A stretch of DNA of 64,000 nt, from NCBI RefSeq assembly GCF_015351765.1, contig NZ_JADKQA010000001.1, forward strand, positions 566,394-630,393. The letters run 5' to 3'. Source of the stretch: Clostridium vitabionis (GTDB lineage Bacteria; Bacillota; Clostridia; Lachnospirales; Lachnospiraceae). Made by a program: the position numbers and the translations under genes. A model generated the notes under the pieces. That model was given only the letters and a program-made list of their open reading frames with translations. It was not told where the DNA came from and did no database searches. Shown in pieces: positions 16,073 to 25,866 of this stretch; positions within the stretch are counted from its first letter, which is position 1, and each line of letters opens with the position of its first letter.

Positions 16073-17275
16073 ATGAATATCTTAGTCATCAACTGCGGAA
16101 GCTCATCCCTCAAGTACCAGCTGATCGATTCCGAGACCGAGAAGGTTCTTGCAAAGGGCCTCTGTGAGAGAATCGGCATCGACGGCGCGCTGACCTACCA
16201 GCCGGCCGGCGGGGAGAAGGAGAAGAGCTCCATCCCGATGCCGACCCACAAGGAAGCCCTGCAGGCAGTCATCGATGCCCTGACCGACGCGAAGAAGGGC
16301 GTGATCAGCTCGCTCGCGGAGATCGGCGCGGTTGGACACCGTGTCGTACACGGCGGCGAGAAGTTCTCCGCTTCCTGCCTGATCACCGACGAGACGATCA
16401 AGGCGATCGAGGACTGCAATGAACTTGCCCCGCTGCACAATCCGGCAAACCTGATCGGCATCCGCACCTGCCAGAAGCTCATGCCCGGCGTTCCGAACGT
16501 TGCCGTATTCGACACCGCCTTCCATCAGACGATGCCGCCGGTTGCCTATATTTACGGCCTTCCGTATGAGTACTATGAGAAGTACAAGATCAGAAAGTAC
16601 GGCTTCCACGGAACCTCCCACCGCTATGTCTCCCTGAGAGCTGCCGCGATGCTTGGCAAGAAGCCGGAGGATCTCCGGGTCATTGTCTGCCACCTCGGCA
16701 ACGGCGCTTCCGTGTGCGCGGTTAACCGCGGCAAGTCTGTCGATACCTCGATGGGCTTCACCCCGCTCGACGGCCTTGTTATGGGAACCCGCTCCGGTTC
16801 CATCGACCCGGCGATCATCGATTTCATCGGCAAGAAAGAGAACCTGGATTTTGACGGGGTCAATGAGATCCTGAACAAGAAGTCCGGCCTTCTCGGCATT
16901 TCCGGTCTTTCCAGCGACGGCCGCGACCTTGCCGAGGCGGCGGAGAAGGGCAACGAGAGAGCCCAGCTTGCCCTCGACATCTTCCGCTACAGGGTTGCCT
17001 GCTACATCGGCGCGTACGCGGCGGCGATGAACGGCGTGGATGCCATCGCGTTCACCGCGGGCATCGGCGAGAATTCCGAGAACATGAGAACCTCCGTGTG
17101 CTCCCGCCTGACCTATCTGGGCGCTTATCTTGACCCGCAGGCCAACGAGATGCACGGACAGGAGAGAGTGATCTCCACACCGGATTCCAAGGTGAAGCTG
17201 CTTATGATCCCGACCAACGAGGAGCTCGCGATCGCGAGAGACACCCTGGCAATTGTCAGCGGCAAGGAAGCCTGA
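16073..17275 (+). CDS. ackA: Acetate kinase
   Basis: Transfers phosphate from acetyl phosphate to ADP. The 400-residue protein starts [19 protein letters not shown], with [48 protein letters not shown] and FTAGIGENS, the ASKHA-fold phosphate and acetate-binding motifs. ATG 16073 has a CAGGAGG site. Co-transcribed with pta (21-base gap) and followed by an intrinsic terminator. Confidence 0.98.
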   Translation: MNILVINCGSSSLKYQLIDSETEKVLAKGLCERIGIDGALTYQPAGGEKEKSSIPMPTHKEALQAVIDALTDAKKGVISSLAEIGAVGHRVVHGGEKFSASCLITDETIKAIEDCNELAPLHNPANLIGIRTCQKLMPGVPNVAVFDTAFHQTMPPVAYIYGLPYEYYEKYKIRKYGFHGTSHRYVSLRAAAMLGKKPEDLRVIVCHLGNGASVCAVNRGKSVDTSMGFTPLDGLVMGTRSGSIDPAIIDFIGKKENLDFDGVNEILNKKSGLLGISGLSSDGRDLAEAAEKGNERAQLALDIFRYRVACYIGAYAAAMNGVDAIAFTAGIGENSENMRTSVCSRLTYLGAYLDPQANEMHGQERVISTPDSKVKLLMIPTNEELAIARDTLAIVSGKEA

Positions 17276-17336
17276 AGCGCTGCGGATTAGAGAAAAGAGA
17301 GAGCCTGACGTGAAGTCCCCGCGGGCTGCCTTTGGG

Positions 17337-17362
17337 GCGGGCCGGTTTTCCGGCCCGCTTTA
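17337..17362 (+). terminator. Intrinsic terminator after ackA
   Basis: GCGGGCCGG (17337-17345), TTTT loop, CCGGCCCGC (17350-17358), then TTTA. Perfect 9-bp stem. Confidence 0.9.
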
Positions 17363-17421
17363 TCTGCGTTTAAGGGCGCGCCCGGCGGCACGGCAGGTGA
17401 TTGAGTGCACCTAAATTTCTG

Positions 17422-17450
17422 TTGACATCTGTTTTTGACCTGGGTATAAT
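17422..17450 (+). promoter_or_regulatory. Consensus sigma-A promoter for rpmF
   Basis: TTGACA at 17422-17427 and TATAAT at 17445-17450 with a 17-base spacer: a perfect consensus match, 34 bases upstream of the rpmF start. Confidence 0.92.
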
Positions 17451-17484
17451 AATGAGCAGTGCTTTTTGACAAGGAGGTGGAAAC

Positions 17485-17667
17485 ATGTCTATTTGTCCCA
17501 AGAACAAATCTTCGAAGGGTAAGAGAGACCGTCGCAGAGCGAACTGGAAGATGAGTGCAATGAATCTGGTTAAGTGCCCGAAGTGCGGTGCCCTCATGAT
17601 GCCTCACAGAGTCTGCAAGAACTGTGGTACATACAATAAAAAGGAGATCGTCAAGGTCGCTGACTGA
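17485..17667 (+). CDS. rpmF: 50S ribosomal protein L32
   Basis: 60-residue zinc-ribbon form of L32, starting MSICPKNKSSKGKRDRRRAN, with CPKCGALMMPHRVCKNC giving the four zinc cysteines. AAGGAGGTGG site before the ATG. The DUF177 gene that usually precedes rpmF is absent here: a consensus promoter lies directly upstream instead. Ends at a perfect 22-bp palindromic terminator, so it is a single-gene unit ahead of plsX-acpP. Confidence 0.98.
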   Translation: MSICPKNKSSKGKRDRRRANWKMSAMNLVKCPKCGALMMPHRVCKNCGTYNKKEIVKVAD

Positions 17668-17701
17668 TGACGTTTTTTCTTCGCGAAGATTATCGATGGA
17701 A

Positions 17702-17727
17702 GTCCCCGGTGCGCACCGGGGACTTTT
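17702..17727 (+). terminator. Intrinsic terminator after rpmF
   Basis: Perfect palindrome GTCCCCGGTGC/GCACCGGGGAC at 17702-17723 followed by TTTT. Confidence 0.9.
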
Positions 17728-17755
17728 GCTGTCTACGGGGAAAATGATCCGGCCG

Positions 17756-17784
17756 TTGATTTTGACCATGCTTTTTGCTATCAT
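17756..17784 (+). promoter_or_regulatory. Sigma-A-type promoter for plsX-acpP
   Basis: TTGATT at 17756-17761 and TATCAT at 17779-17784 with a 17-base spacer, about 70 bases upstream of plsX. I see no FapR-like palindrome overlapping it. Confidence 0.65.
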
Positions 17785-17852
17785 GAAACCGATGTTTTTC
17801 TCCGAGGGGAGAGGGCAGGCAGAACAATAAGAAACAGGACAGGAAGAAAAAG

Positions 17853-18872
17853 ATGATTCGTGTTGCGGTGGATGCCATGGGCGGGGACAATGCGCCCCTG
17901 GAGATTGTAAAGGGCGGCCTTCTGGCCGCGGAAGAACGGAAGGATATCCGGGTGATCCTTGTCGGTAAGGAGGAGGTCATCCGGAAGATCATCCGGGAAC
18001 AGGGGAAGGATGAGAACCTGGTTGATATTGTGAACGCCGGCGAGGTGATCGAGACCGGGGAGCCGCCCGTCCTTGCCATCCGGAAGAAAAAGGATTCCTC
18101 GATCGTAGTCGGCATGAAGCTGGTGAAGGACGGGGGCGCGGATGCTTTCTGCTCCGCCGGCAGTTCCGGCGCGGTCCTGGTCGGCGGCCAGCTGATCGTC
18201 GGCAGGATCAAGGGCGTCGAGCGGCCGCCGCTCGCTCCGCTGATTCCGACCGAGAAGGGGCCGGCGCTCCTGATCGACTGCGGGGCAAATGTGGATGCGC
18301 GCCCGTCCCATCTGGTGCAGTTTGCGCAGATGGGCTCCGTCTATATGGAAAATATTGTCGGCATCAAGAATCCGCGCGTCGGGCTGGTCAATATCGGCGT
18401 CGAGGAGGAGAAGGGCAATGCCCTGGCGAAGGAAACCTTCCCGCTTCTCAAGGCCTGCCCCGGGATCAATTTTGTGGGCAATGTTGAGTCCAGGGAGATC
18501 CCCCACGGTGCCGCGGATGTGTATGTCACGGAGGCATTTACCGGCAATGTCATTCTCAAGCTCTACGAGGGCCTTGCGATGACCCTGCTGTCCAATATCA
18601 AGAGGGGAATCTATTCCAGCACGCGCGCGAAGATCGGCGGGCTGCTGATTAAGCCGGCACTAAAGAAAACACTGAAAACTTTTGATGTGAACCACTACGG
18701 CGGCGCACCGCTTCTGGGCCTCAAGGGGCTCGTCGTCAAGACCCACGGAACCGCCGATGCGGAGATCGTGCGCAACACAATATTCCAGTGTGTAACATTT
18801 AACGAGGAACAGATCAATGAAAAAATCAAACAGCGCCTGTTCCCGGAGGAGGAGAAAAACGATGGAATTTGA
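17853..18872 (+). CDS. plsX: Phosphate acyltransferase
   Basis: Makes acyl-phosphate from acyl-ACP for the PlsX-PlsY route of phospholipid synthesis; a peripheral membrane enzyme. 339 residues. [20 protein letters not shown] is the signature start, with [26 protein letters not shown] and [14 protein letters not shown] further on. Its 3' end overlaps the acpP start by 11 bases, coupling enzyme and carrier-protein synthesis. Confidence 0.97.
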   Translation: MIRVAVDAMGGDNAPLEIVKGGLLAAEERKDIRVILVGKEEVIRKIIREQGKDENLVDIVNAGEVIETGEPPVLAIRKKKDSSIVVGMKLVKDGGADAFCSAGSSGAVLVGGQLIVGRIKGVERPPLAPLIPTEKGPALLIDCGANVDARPSHLVQFAQMGSVYMENIVGIKNPRVGLVNIGVEEEKGNALAKETFPLLKACPGINFVGNVESREIPHGAADVYVTEAFTGNVILKLYEGLAMTLLSNIKRGIYSSTRAKIGGLLIKPALKKTLKTFDVNHYGGAPLLGLKGLVVKTHGTADAEIVRNTIFQCVTFNEEQINEKIKQRLFPEEEKNDGI

Positions 18873-19092
18873 GAAGCTGCAGGAAATTGTCGCGGAAGTC
18901 ATGAATGTGGACCGCGAGGATGTCACACCGGACACGAAATTTGCCGACGATCTCGGCGCGGATTCCCTGGATGTGGTGCAGATTGTCATGGCGATCGAGG
19001 ACGAGTTTGATGTCGAGATCCCCACAGAGGAAATCGAGAAGATCGTGACCGTTGGCGACGCGGCAGATATGCTTGCCAATGTGAAGCAGTGA
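18862..19092 (+). CDS. acpP: Acyl carrier protein
   Basis: 76-residue carrier of fatty acyl chains. The phosphopantetheine attachment Ser lies in [20 protein letters not shown], and the acidic profile ([15 protein letters not shown]) is typical. ATG 18862 has a GGAGGAG site inside plsX. A terminator follows at 19103-19132. Confidence 0.98.
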   Translation: MEFEKLQEIVAEVMNVDREDVTPDTKFADDLGADSLDVVQIVMAIEDEFDVEIPTEEIEKIVTVGDAADMLANVKQ

Positions 19093-19102
19093 TGTTGTTC
19101 TG

Positions 19103-19132
19103 GCCCTGCCGCTTAACCGCGCAGGGCTTTTT
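19103..19132 (+). terminator. Intrinsic terminator after acpP
   Basis: GCCCTGC (19103-19109) pairs with GCAGGGC (19121-19127), followed by TTTTT. It lies 18 bases before the rnc start, so it may only partly terminate. Confidence 0.85.
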
Positions 19133-19149
19133 CTTAAGAAGGGACTTCC

Positions 19150-19962
19150 ATGAATCTCAACCTGACTGAATTACAGAAAAAGATCGGCTATTCTTTCAAG
19201 GACACGGCGCTGCTCAGCCATGCGCTCACCCACACGTCCTATGCCAATGAGAAGCACCTCGGCCATACCGGGAGTAATGAACGTCTGGAATTTCTCGGCG
19301 ACGCGGTGCTGGAGCTGACGAGCAGCGAATATCTTTTCCGGCACTATCCGGAAATGCCGGAGGGGGATCTCTCCAAGATCCGGGCCAGCCTGGTCTGCGA
19401 GCCGACGCTCGCCTACTGCGCGGAGGAATTTGCCCTCGGCGATTACCTGCTTCTCGGCAAGGGCGAGGACGCGAGCGGGGGAAGAAAGAGAAATTCCATC
19501 GTCAGCGATGCCTTTGAGGCGCTGATCGGCGCGATTTACCTGGATGGTGGTTTTGCCAGCGCAAAAGAATTTGTCCTCCGGTTTGTCATGAATGACATGG
19601 AGCACAAGAAACTCTTTTATGATAGCAAGACCATCCTCCAGGAGGCTGTGCAGGGCGCGGACAGGGGAGAACTCACCTATGTGCTGGTCGGGGAGTCCGG
19701 GCCGGATCACAACAAGACCTTTGAGGTTGCCGCCCTCGTCGGCGACGAGGAGATCGGCAGGGGAACCGGGCACACCAAGAAGGCGGCAGAACAGAGCGCG
19801 GCCTTCCGCGGGCTGATGAAGCTCAGAAGGGGCACGGAAGGCAAGGCGGAGGCCGGGCCGGACGGCAGCGGGAAAGATAAGGCGGAGGCCGGGCCGGACG
19901 GCAGCGGGAAGGATAAGGCGGAGGCCGGATCAGACGGCAGCGGGAGAGGCGAATGTATCTAA
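19150..19962 (+). CDS. rnc: Ribonuclease III with repetitive C-terminal tail
   Basis: Double-stranded RNA endonuclease acting in rRNA maturation and mRNA decay. The catalytic domain has NERLEFLGDAVLEL (signature) and SDAFEALIGAIYLDGG; the double-stranded RNA-binding domain follows (about residues 155-225) with KTFEVAALVGDEEIGRGTGH and KKAAEQSAA. The usual protein ends there. This one continues with three 12-residue units of the form KAEAGPDGSGKD, encoded by 36-bp repeats at 19843-19950. The last codons overlap the smc start by 10 bases. Confidence 0.96.
   Translation: MNLNLTELQKKIGYSFKDTALLSHALTHTSYANEKHLGHTGSNERLEFLGDAVLELTSSEYLFRHYPEMPEGDLSKIRASLVCEPTLAYCAEEFALGDYLLLGKGEDASGGRKRNSIVSDAFEALIGAIYLDGGFASAKEFVLRFVMNDMEHKKLFYDSKTILQEAVQGADRGELTYVLVGESGPDHNKTFEVAALVGDEEIGRGTGHTKKAAEQSAAFRGLMKLRRGTEGKAEAGPDGSGKDKAEAGPDGSGKDKAEAGSDGSGRGECI
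19843..19950 (+). repeat. Three 36-bp tandem repeats in 3' end of rnc
   Basis: Units at 19843-19878, 19879-19914 and 19915-19950. The first two differ by one base; the third has several changes. Each encodes a 12-residue unit rich in Ala, Gly, Asp and Lys. The repeat keeps the reading frame, so copy number can change without breaking the gene. Confidence 0.95.
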
Positions 19963-22900
19963 AAAGCATCGAGATCCAGGGCTTTAAATCCTTTGCGAAC
20001 CGGATCGTCTTCGAGTTCCACAACGGCGTTACCGGCATTGTCGGCCCGAACGGGAGCGGCAAGAGCAATGTCGCGGACGCGGTCCGCTGGGTGCTCGGCG
20101 AGCAGAGCGCAAAGCAGCTCCGGGGCGGATCCATGCAGGATGTCATTTTCTCCGGCACAGAACAGCGAAAGCCGCAGGGATTTGCCTTTGTGGCCATCAC
20201 GCTGGACAATTCCGACCATGTCCTCGCGGTCAGCTACGATGAGGTGACCGTCTCCCGCAGGCTCTACCGGAGCGGGGAGAGTGAATACAAGATCAACGGC
20301 ACCTCCTGCCGCCTGAAGGATATCAACGAGCTGTTCTATGACACCGGCATCGGCAAGGAGGGCTATTCCATCATCGGCCAGGGGCAGATTGACCAGATTC
20401 TCTCCGGGAAACCGGAGGAGCGCAGAGCCCTTCTGGATGAGGCGGCGGGCATCGTGAAATTCCGCCGAAGGAAGGCGGAAGCCCAGAAGAAGCTGGACGA
20501 TGAGCAGGCGAACCTCGTCCGGATCAACGACATCCTCTCCGAGCTTGAAAAGCGGGTTGACCCGCTGAAAGGACAGGCGGAGAAGGCGAAAAAGTACCTG
20601 GAACTCCGGGAACAGCTCAAAGTGTATGATGTCAACCTCTTTCTCACGGAGACCAAGTCTCTCCGAGAGCAGTACACCGAGGCGGAGAAGCGGGAAAATA
20701 CCGTGGAGGAGCGCCTTGCCGAGGTGAAGGCCGCGGCGGAGGAAAAGCGGGCAGAGCACCAGAAGCTTGCCGACGAGGCGGAGGCGCTGGACCGGGAGAT
20801 CGCCGAGGGCGATGAGGCGTCGAAGAACGCCGAGCTCGAGATCCGGTCCCTGGAAGGCCGGCGGGATGTCCTCACCCAGCAGATTGCCGGCGAGAAGCAG
20901 GCGGAGAGCCAGGTGGACGAGCGCCTGCACACCGTCACGGACGACCTCAGAAAGCACAGGGACGAGGCCGAGACGGCGAAGAAGCAGCAGGAAGCTTATG
21001 CCCATGAGGCAGCCGGATCAGCGGAGGCTATTGCAGGGGCGGAGCAGGCGCTCGCGGAAGCTTCCCGGGCAGCCGCGGAAAAAGAGGCGGAGATTGAGAA
21101 AGCCAGGGAAGCCATCATCAGCTCCCTGGGGAAAAAGGCGCAGATCTCCGCGGAAAAGCAGCGTTTTGCGACCAGGCTGGAAGAGATGTCCTCCCGGCAG
21201 GAGGAAAATGCCACCCGCATCGAGCGCTACCGGAGCGACGAGACCGCGGGTTCGGAAGAGCTTGCGGACTGCCGAAGGCGCCTCGCGGAGAACGAGCGCG
21301 CCCTCGCCGGTGCTGCGGAGAAGATCCGGACACTTCGCAATCAATCCGCCGCCGAGGAGGAGGAGATCCGCCGGCTGAACCGTGCCCTCTCGGGCGCCCA
21401 GCAGGAATACCACATCGCAGACACCCGCAGGGAGAGCTTAAGGAACATGGCCGAGCGCTACGACGGCTACGGCAGCTCGATCCGCCGGGTCATGGAGCAG
21501 CGCGGCAGGGTTCCCGGCATCCTGGGGGTGGTGGCTGACCTCATCAGCACCGACCGCCGCTATGAGACTGCCATCGAGACCGCGCTCGGCGGCCAGATCC
21601 AGAATATCGTCACCGACAGCGAGCTGACCGCAAAGCGGATGATCGGCTTTCTCAAGCAGAACCGGTTCGGCAGGGCAACCTTCCTTCCGTTGACCAGCAT
21701 GCGCGAGCGGGAAGGCGGCCGTCCGGTCACCGGGCAGGGCGTCATCGGCATGGCGGACACGCTGGTCCGGACTGAGCCGAGATACCGCGGGGTGATTTCC
21801 CAGCTGCTCGGGAGAACCGTGGTGGCCGACAATATCGACAGCGCAATCGCCTTAAACCGGGCGAACCACTACAGCCTCCGGATTGTCACGCTGGACGGGG
21901 AGCTTTTGAACCCCGGCGGCTCCATGACCGGCGGCGCGTTCCGGAACAGCAGCAACCTCCTTGGCCGTAAGCGGGAACTTGAGGATCTGGAAAATGCCTG
22001 CGCGAAAGCGCTCGAGAAGGTGGAAAAGCTTCAGCAGTCTCTTGTGAATACGGAGGAACAGCACGAGCGCACCGCCGAGGAGGCGGATGAGGCCGGAAAA
22101 GACAGCCAGAAACTCACAATTGAGAACCGGGAGCTCGCCATGCAGCTTAAGCAGGCGGAGGAGAAGCGGGAGGAACTGAAAAAGACATTTGCCGGGCTCA
22201 AAGCCGATTCCGCGGATCTCCAGGCGGAGATCGGCAAACTTCGTGAAATGAAGGCGGACGCGGAGAGGGCAGAGCAGGAGATTGATGAGCAAAATGGCAG
22301 CCTCTCCGAGAAGGCGGAAAGCCTCGGGATGGAACTTTCCCGCCTGAGGGAAAGCCGTGAGGAAGCGGAACAGAGCCTCTCGGAAAAGCGCGTTGAGGAT
22401 TCCCGTCTCAGGCAGAAGGGCGAATTCCTCCGCCAGAACGCCGCGCGCCTCGCGGAGGAGATCCGAAGCCTTGAGGCGGAGGAGAAAAGCCTCCGGGAGA
22501 AGAATTCCGGCCGCGGGGACCGCGTTGCCGGATTTTCCCGGGAACTTCAGGAGATTGGTGCCCGGATGGAGGAGAGGACACGGGAGCTTGCCGGCCTCAA
22601 GCAGAAGACGGACGGGCTCCGGGAGGAGAAAGCCGGGAAGGCCGGGCAGCAGAGGGCATTCTTTGAGGAGAAAGAAAAGCTCGACGAGGAAATGCGCCTT
22701 CTTGACCGCGACCTTCTCCGGATCCAGAACCAGCTGGAAAAATACGCCGACCGCATTTCCCAGCAGTCGGATTATATCCGCACCGAATACGGCATGGAGC
22801 ATGACGATGCCGAGAAGCTCCGCGATGAGGACCTGGGCTCCGCCGCGGCGATGCGCAGGGAAATCTCGGCCCGGAAGGGGGAGATCCGTGCGCTCGGCAA

Positions 22901-23525
22901 TGTGAATGTGAACGCCATCGAGGAGTACAAGGAAGTCTCCGAGCGGTGCACGTTCATGGAGAAGCAGCATGCCGATCTGGTTGCCGCGGAGGCGGCGCTC
23001 ACCAGGATCATCACCGAGCTCGATGAGGGCATGCGGAAGCAGTTCACCGAAAAATTCCGGCGGATCAGCGAAGAGTTCGACCAGGTATTCAAGGAACTCT
23101 TCGGCGGCGGGACGGCGTCCTTAAAGCTCGAGGAGGGCGTGGATGTCCTCGAGGCCGGCATCGGGATTATCTCCCAGCCGCCGGGCAAGAAACTGCAGAA
23201 CATGATGCAGCTGTCCGGAGGGGAGAAAGCGCTGACGGCGATCGCGCTCCTGTTCGCCATCCAGAACCTGAAACCGTCGCCGTTCTGCCTCCTTGATGAG
23301 ATCGAGGCGGCGCTCGACGATTCCAACGTGGACCGCTTCGCCGGCTATCTGCACAAGCTGACCAGCCACACGCAGTTTATTGTCATCACCCACCGCCGCG
23401 GCACCATGCTCGGCTGCGACAGGCTCTACGGGATCACCATGCAGGAGAAGGGCGTGTCGACTATGGTTTCCGTGAACTTGATCGCGGCGGACCTGGAAGG
23501 AGAAGAAAAACATGGCAGAGACTAA
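19953..23525 (+). CDS. smc: Chromosome segregation protein SMC
   Basis: ATPase of the condensin complex, 1190 residues. It starts MYLKSIEIQGFKSFANR and has Walker A IVGPNGSGKSNVADAV (near residue 30), two long coiled coils, a hinge at about residues 515-660 (VPGILGVVADLI, GGSMTGGAF), then the signature LSGGEKALTAIALLFA and Walker B FCLLDEIEAALDDSNV near the C terminus. ATG 19953 lies within the last codons of rnc; the end overlaps ftsY by 14 bases. The rnc-smc-ftsY order is a conserved Firmicutes arrangement. Confidence 0.98.
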   Translation: MYLKSIEIQGFKSFANRIVFEFHNGVTGIVGPNGSGKSNVADAVRWVLGEQSAKQLRGGSMQDVIFSGTEQRKPQGFAFVAITLDNSDHVLAVSYDEVTVSRRLYRSGESEYKINGTSCRLKDINELFYDTGIGKEGYSIIGQGQIDQILSGKPEERRALLDEAAGIVKFRRRKAEAQKKLDDEQANLVRINDILSELEKRVDPLKGQAEKAKKYLELREQLKVYDVNLFLTETKSLREQYTEAEKRENTVEERLAEVKAAAEEKRAEHQKLADEAEALDREIAEGDEASKNAELEIRSLEGRRDVLTQQIAGEKQAESQVDERLHTVTDDLRKHRDEAETAKKQQEAYAHEAAGSAEAIAGAEQALAEASRAAAEKEAEIEKAREAIISSLGKKAQISAEKQRFATRLEEMSSRQEENATRIERYRSDETAGSEELADCRRRLAENERALAGAAEKIRTLRNQSAAEEEEIRRLNRALSGAQQEYHIADTRRESLRNMAERYDGYGSSIRRVMEQRGRVPGILGVVADLISTDRRYETAIETALGGQIQNIVTDSELTAKRMIGFLKQNRFGRATFLPLTSMREREGGRPVTGQGVIGMADTLVRTEPRYRGVISQLLGRTVVADNIDSAIALNRANHYSLRIVTLDGELLNPGGSMTGGAFRNSSNLLGRKRELEDLENACAKALEKVEKLQQSLVNTEEQHERTAEEADEAGKDSQKLTIENRELAMQLKQAEEKREELKKTFAGLKADSADLQAEIGKLREMKADAERAEQEIDEQNGSLSEKAESLGMELSRLRESREEAEQSLSEKRVEDSRLRQKGEFLRQNAARLAEEIRSLEAEEKSLREKNSGRGDRVAGFSRELQEIGARMEERTRELAGLKQKTDGLREEKAGKAGQQRAFFEEKEKLDEEMRLLDRDLLRIQNQLEKYADRISQQSDYIRTEYGMEHDDAEKLRDEDLGSAAAMRREISARKGEIRALGNVNVNAIEEYKEVSERCTFMEKQHADLVAAEAALTRIITELDEGMRKQFTEKFRRISEEFDQVFKELFGGGTASLKLEEGVDVLEAGIGIISQPPGKKLQNMMQLSGGEKALTAIALLFAIQNLKPSPFCLLDEIEAALDDSNVDRFAGYLHKLTSHTQFIVITHRRGTMLGCDRLYGITMQEKGVSTMVSVNLIAADLEGEEKHGRD

Positions 23526-24456
23526 AAAAGGATTTTTCGGCCGCCTGGTGGAAGGCCTGACCAAGACCAGGAAATCGATCGCGCAGGGGATCGACAGTAT
23601 TTTCGGCGGATATTCCGCGATCGATGAGGATTTTTATGAGGAGATCGAGGAGACGCTGATCATGGCGGACATCGGCATAAAAACCACGACGGCCATCGTC
23701 GAGGATCTCCGGAAAAAGGTTGCGGAGAACCACATCAAGGATCCGGCGGAATGCCGGGATCTCCTGATCAGCTCGATCAAGGAGCAGATGGTTCCGAATG
23801 AGAATGCCTACGAATTCGAAAACCGGAAATCGGTCGTCCTTGTGGTCGGTGTCAATGGTGTCGGCAAGACTACCTCGGTCGGCAAGCTCGCGGACATGAT
23901 CCGGCATGAGGGGAAAAAAGTCATCCTCGCGGCGGCGGATACCTTCCGGGCAGGGGCGATCGAGCAGCTGTCCGAGTGGGCGAACCGCGCCGGCGTGGAG
24001 CTGATCTCCCAGCAGGAGGGCTCCGACCCGGCGGCGGTGATCTATGACGCCATCCAGGCGGCAAAGGCGAGAAACGCGGATGTGCTGATCTGCGACACGG
24101 CGGGGCGGCTTCACAATAAGAAGAACCTGATGGAGGAACTCAAAAAGATCAACCGGGTGATTGACCGGGAATACCCGGACGCTTACCGGGAGACACTCTG
24201 CGTCCTCGACGGCACAACCGGGCAGAACGCCCTGGCGCAGGCGAAGCAGTTTATGGATGCGGCGAAGATCACCGGCATCATCCTGACCAAGCTCGACGGC
24301 ACGGCAAAGGGGGGAATCGCGGTGGCGATCCAGTCTGAGCTCGGCATCCCGGTGAAGTATGTCGGCGTCGGAGAGAAGATTGACGACCTGCAGAAATTTG
24401 ACGCGAATGACTTTGTGAACGCATTGTTTACCGCAGGCGAAGCGGAGAAGGCGTGA
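23512..24456 (+). CDS. ftsY: Signal recognition particle receptor FtsY
   Basis: SRP-GTPase that docks ribosome-SRP complexes at the membrane. 314 residues, with a short N-terminal region rather than the long acidic extension of E. coli. The NG domain shows [47 protein letters not shown] and [12 protein letters not shown]. The ribosome site AGGAGAAG lies in the end of smc. Confidence 0.98.
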   Translation: MAETKKGFFGRLVEGLTKTRKSIAQGIDSIFGGYSAIDEDFYEEIEETLIMADIGIKTTTAIVEDLRKKVAENHIKDPAECRDLLISSIKEQMVPNENAYEFENRKSVVLVVGVNGVGKTTSVGKLADMIRHEGKKVILAAADTFRAGAIEQLSEWANRAGVELISQQEGSDPAAVIYDAIQAAKARNADVLICDTAGRLHNKKNLMEELKKINRVIDREYPDAYRETLCVLDGTTGQNALAQAKQFMDAAKITGIILTKLDGTAKGGIAVAIQSELGIPVKYVGVGEKIDDLQKFDANDFVNALFTAGEAEKA

Positions 24457-24465
24457 GGAGGAGCT

Positions 24466-25782
24466 ATGCAGCCTGAGGGTGAAGGGACTTTAATAAAAAA
24501 TATGATCTATCTGGCCAGGTGGACCCTCCTGTCCCTCGTGATCGGCGCTGCGTCAGGTTTTGTGGGCGGTTCCTTCGGCCTGGGCGTGGCCTGGACCAGC
24601 GGCATCTTTCAGGCGCACCATGGCCTGCTCTTCCTTCTTCCGGCCAGCGGCCTTCTGATCCTGCTTCTCTACCATGTGCTCGGGGAGGACAACAACCGGG
24701 GAACGAACGCCATGCTGGAGGCGGTCGCGGGGGAGAATAATGTCCGGCCGGGGATTGTGCCGGCCATCTATTTCGGCTCCCTGCTCACCCACATCGCAGG
24801 CGGCTCCGCCGGCCGCGAGGGGGCAGCACTCCAGATGGGCGGCGGCCTTGGCACGATGTTCGGCCGGATCTTCCGCCTGAATGAGGGGGACATGAAAATC
24901 GCGGTCATGTGCGGGATGGCTGGTGTATTTTCCGCACTCTTCGGGACGCCGATGGCGGCGGCCCTCTTCGCGATGGAGATTGTGAGCGTCGGCATGATCT
25001 ACTATTCCGCGCTCGTACCCTGCGTGTTCTCAGCGTTTTTCGCGAGGTACATCTCCATCCGGATGCATCTTGCCCCGACGGTATTTACCATGGGGGAGGT
25101 TCCCGCATTTTCCGAGCCGAACGCGGTATTGACCGTGGCGCTCGGGCTCTCCTCGGCCGTGGTCGCGATCCTGTTCTGCATGCTCCTCACGGAGACGGCG
25201 GGATTCTATGACCGGACGCTGAAAAATAAGACCGTCCGCATTCTTACCGGTGCGATTCTGGTCATCGTCCTGACGCTCCTGGACGGGTCCTACCGTTACA
25301 ACAACACCGGGGCGAACCTGATTGTCAGCGCGCTCAAGGGGGAAGCGCTCCCCTGGGATTTCTTCCTGAAGTCCATTTTTACCGCGCTGACCCTGGAGGC
25401 CGGCTTCAAGGGCGGAGAAATCGTTCCGGCTTTCTCCGTGGGCGCCTGTTTCGGCTGCGTCTTCGCGAACGTCCTCGGGCTTCCGGCGGGGCTCTGTGCG
25501 GCCTGCGGGATGCTGGCGGTCTTCGCCGGCGTGACCAACTGCCCGCTGACCGCCCTGCTGATCGGGTTTGAGATGTTCGGCTACAGCGCGATGCCCTATT
25601 TTGTTATCGTCATCGCCGTGAGCTTCACCTTCTCCGGCTATTTCAGCCTGTATTCCTCCCAGAGCGCAGACTTTGGCAAGACCAAGGCGGTACGGATCAA
25701 CAGGAAAATGCGGAACATCACATTTTCCGCTTATCTGCAGCGGTGGAAGGCAAAAAGAGAGCATAAGAAGGGGGAGAACTGA
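24466..25782 (+). CDS. CLC-family anion channel or exchanger
   Basis: Polytopic membrane protein of 438 residues. The gating-glutamate motif is AGREGAALQMGGGLG and the later pore motif is GFKGGEIVPAFSVGACFG. These differ from the chloride-type GREGP and GGxFxP patterns and are nearer to the fluoride-exporting CLC-F group (GREGT and GGEVTP, as I recall), so fluoride export is possible. The usual GSGIP motif is replaced by a DNNRGTNAMLEAV segment. A GAGGAGG site lies 7 bases upstream of the ATG; the gene follows ftsY by 9 bases but is functionally unrelated. No crcB/fluoride riboswitch is visible before it. Confidence 0.88.
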   Translation: MQPEGEGTLIKNMIYLARWTLLSLVIGAASGFVGGSFGLGVAWTSGIFQAHHGLLFLLPASGLLILLLYHVLGEDNNRGTNAMLEAVAGENNVRPGIVPAIYFGSLLTHIAGGSAGREGAALQMGGGLGTMFGRIFRLNEGDMKIAVMCGMAGVFSALFGTPMAAALFAMEIVSVGMIYYSALVPCVFSAFFARYISIRMHLAPTVFTMGEVPAFSEPNAVLTVALGLSSAVVAILFCMLLTETAGFYDRTLKNKTVRILTGAILVIVLTLLDGSYRYNNTGANLIVSALKGEALPWDFFLKSIFTALTLEAGFKGGEIVPAFSVGACFGCVFANVLGLPAGLCAACGMLAVFAGVTNCPLTALLIGFEMFGYSAMPYFVIVIAVSFTFSGYFSLYSSQSADFGKTKAVRINRKMRNITFSAYLQRWKAKREHKKGEN

Positions 25783-25817
25783 GCCTGCTAGTTTTCGTCG
25801 CATCTTTGGGCAAGGTA

Positions 25818-25826
25818 TGCTATAAT
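25818..25826 (+). promoter_or_regulatory. Extended -10 promoter for pyrH operon
   Basis: TGCTATAAT at 25818-25826 is an extended -10 (TGnTATAAT); no good -35 at the usual distance. It lies about 40 bases before pyrH. Confidence 0.65.
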
Positions 25827-25866
25827 CAGAAGAAATGAAGGAACTCTGTGAAAGGGGATTCGGTCC

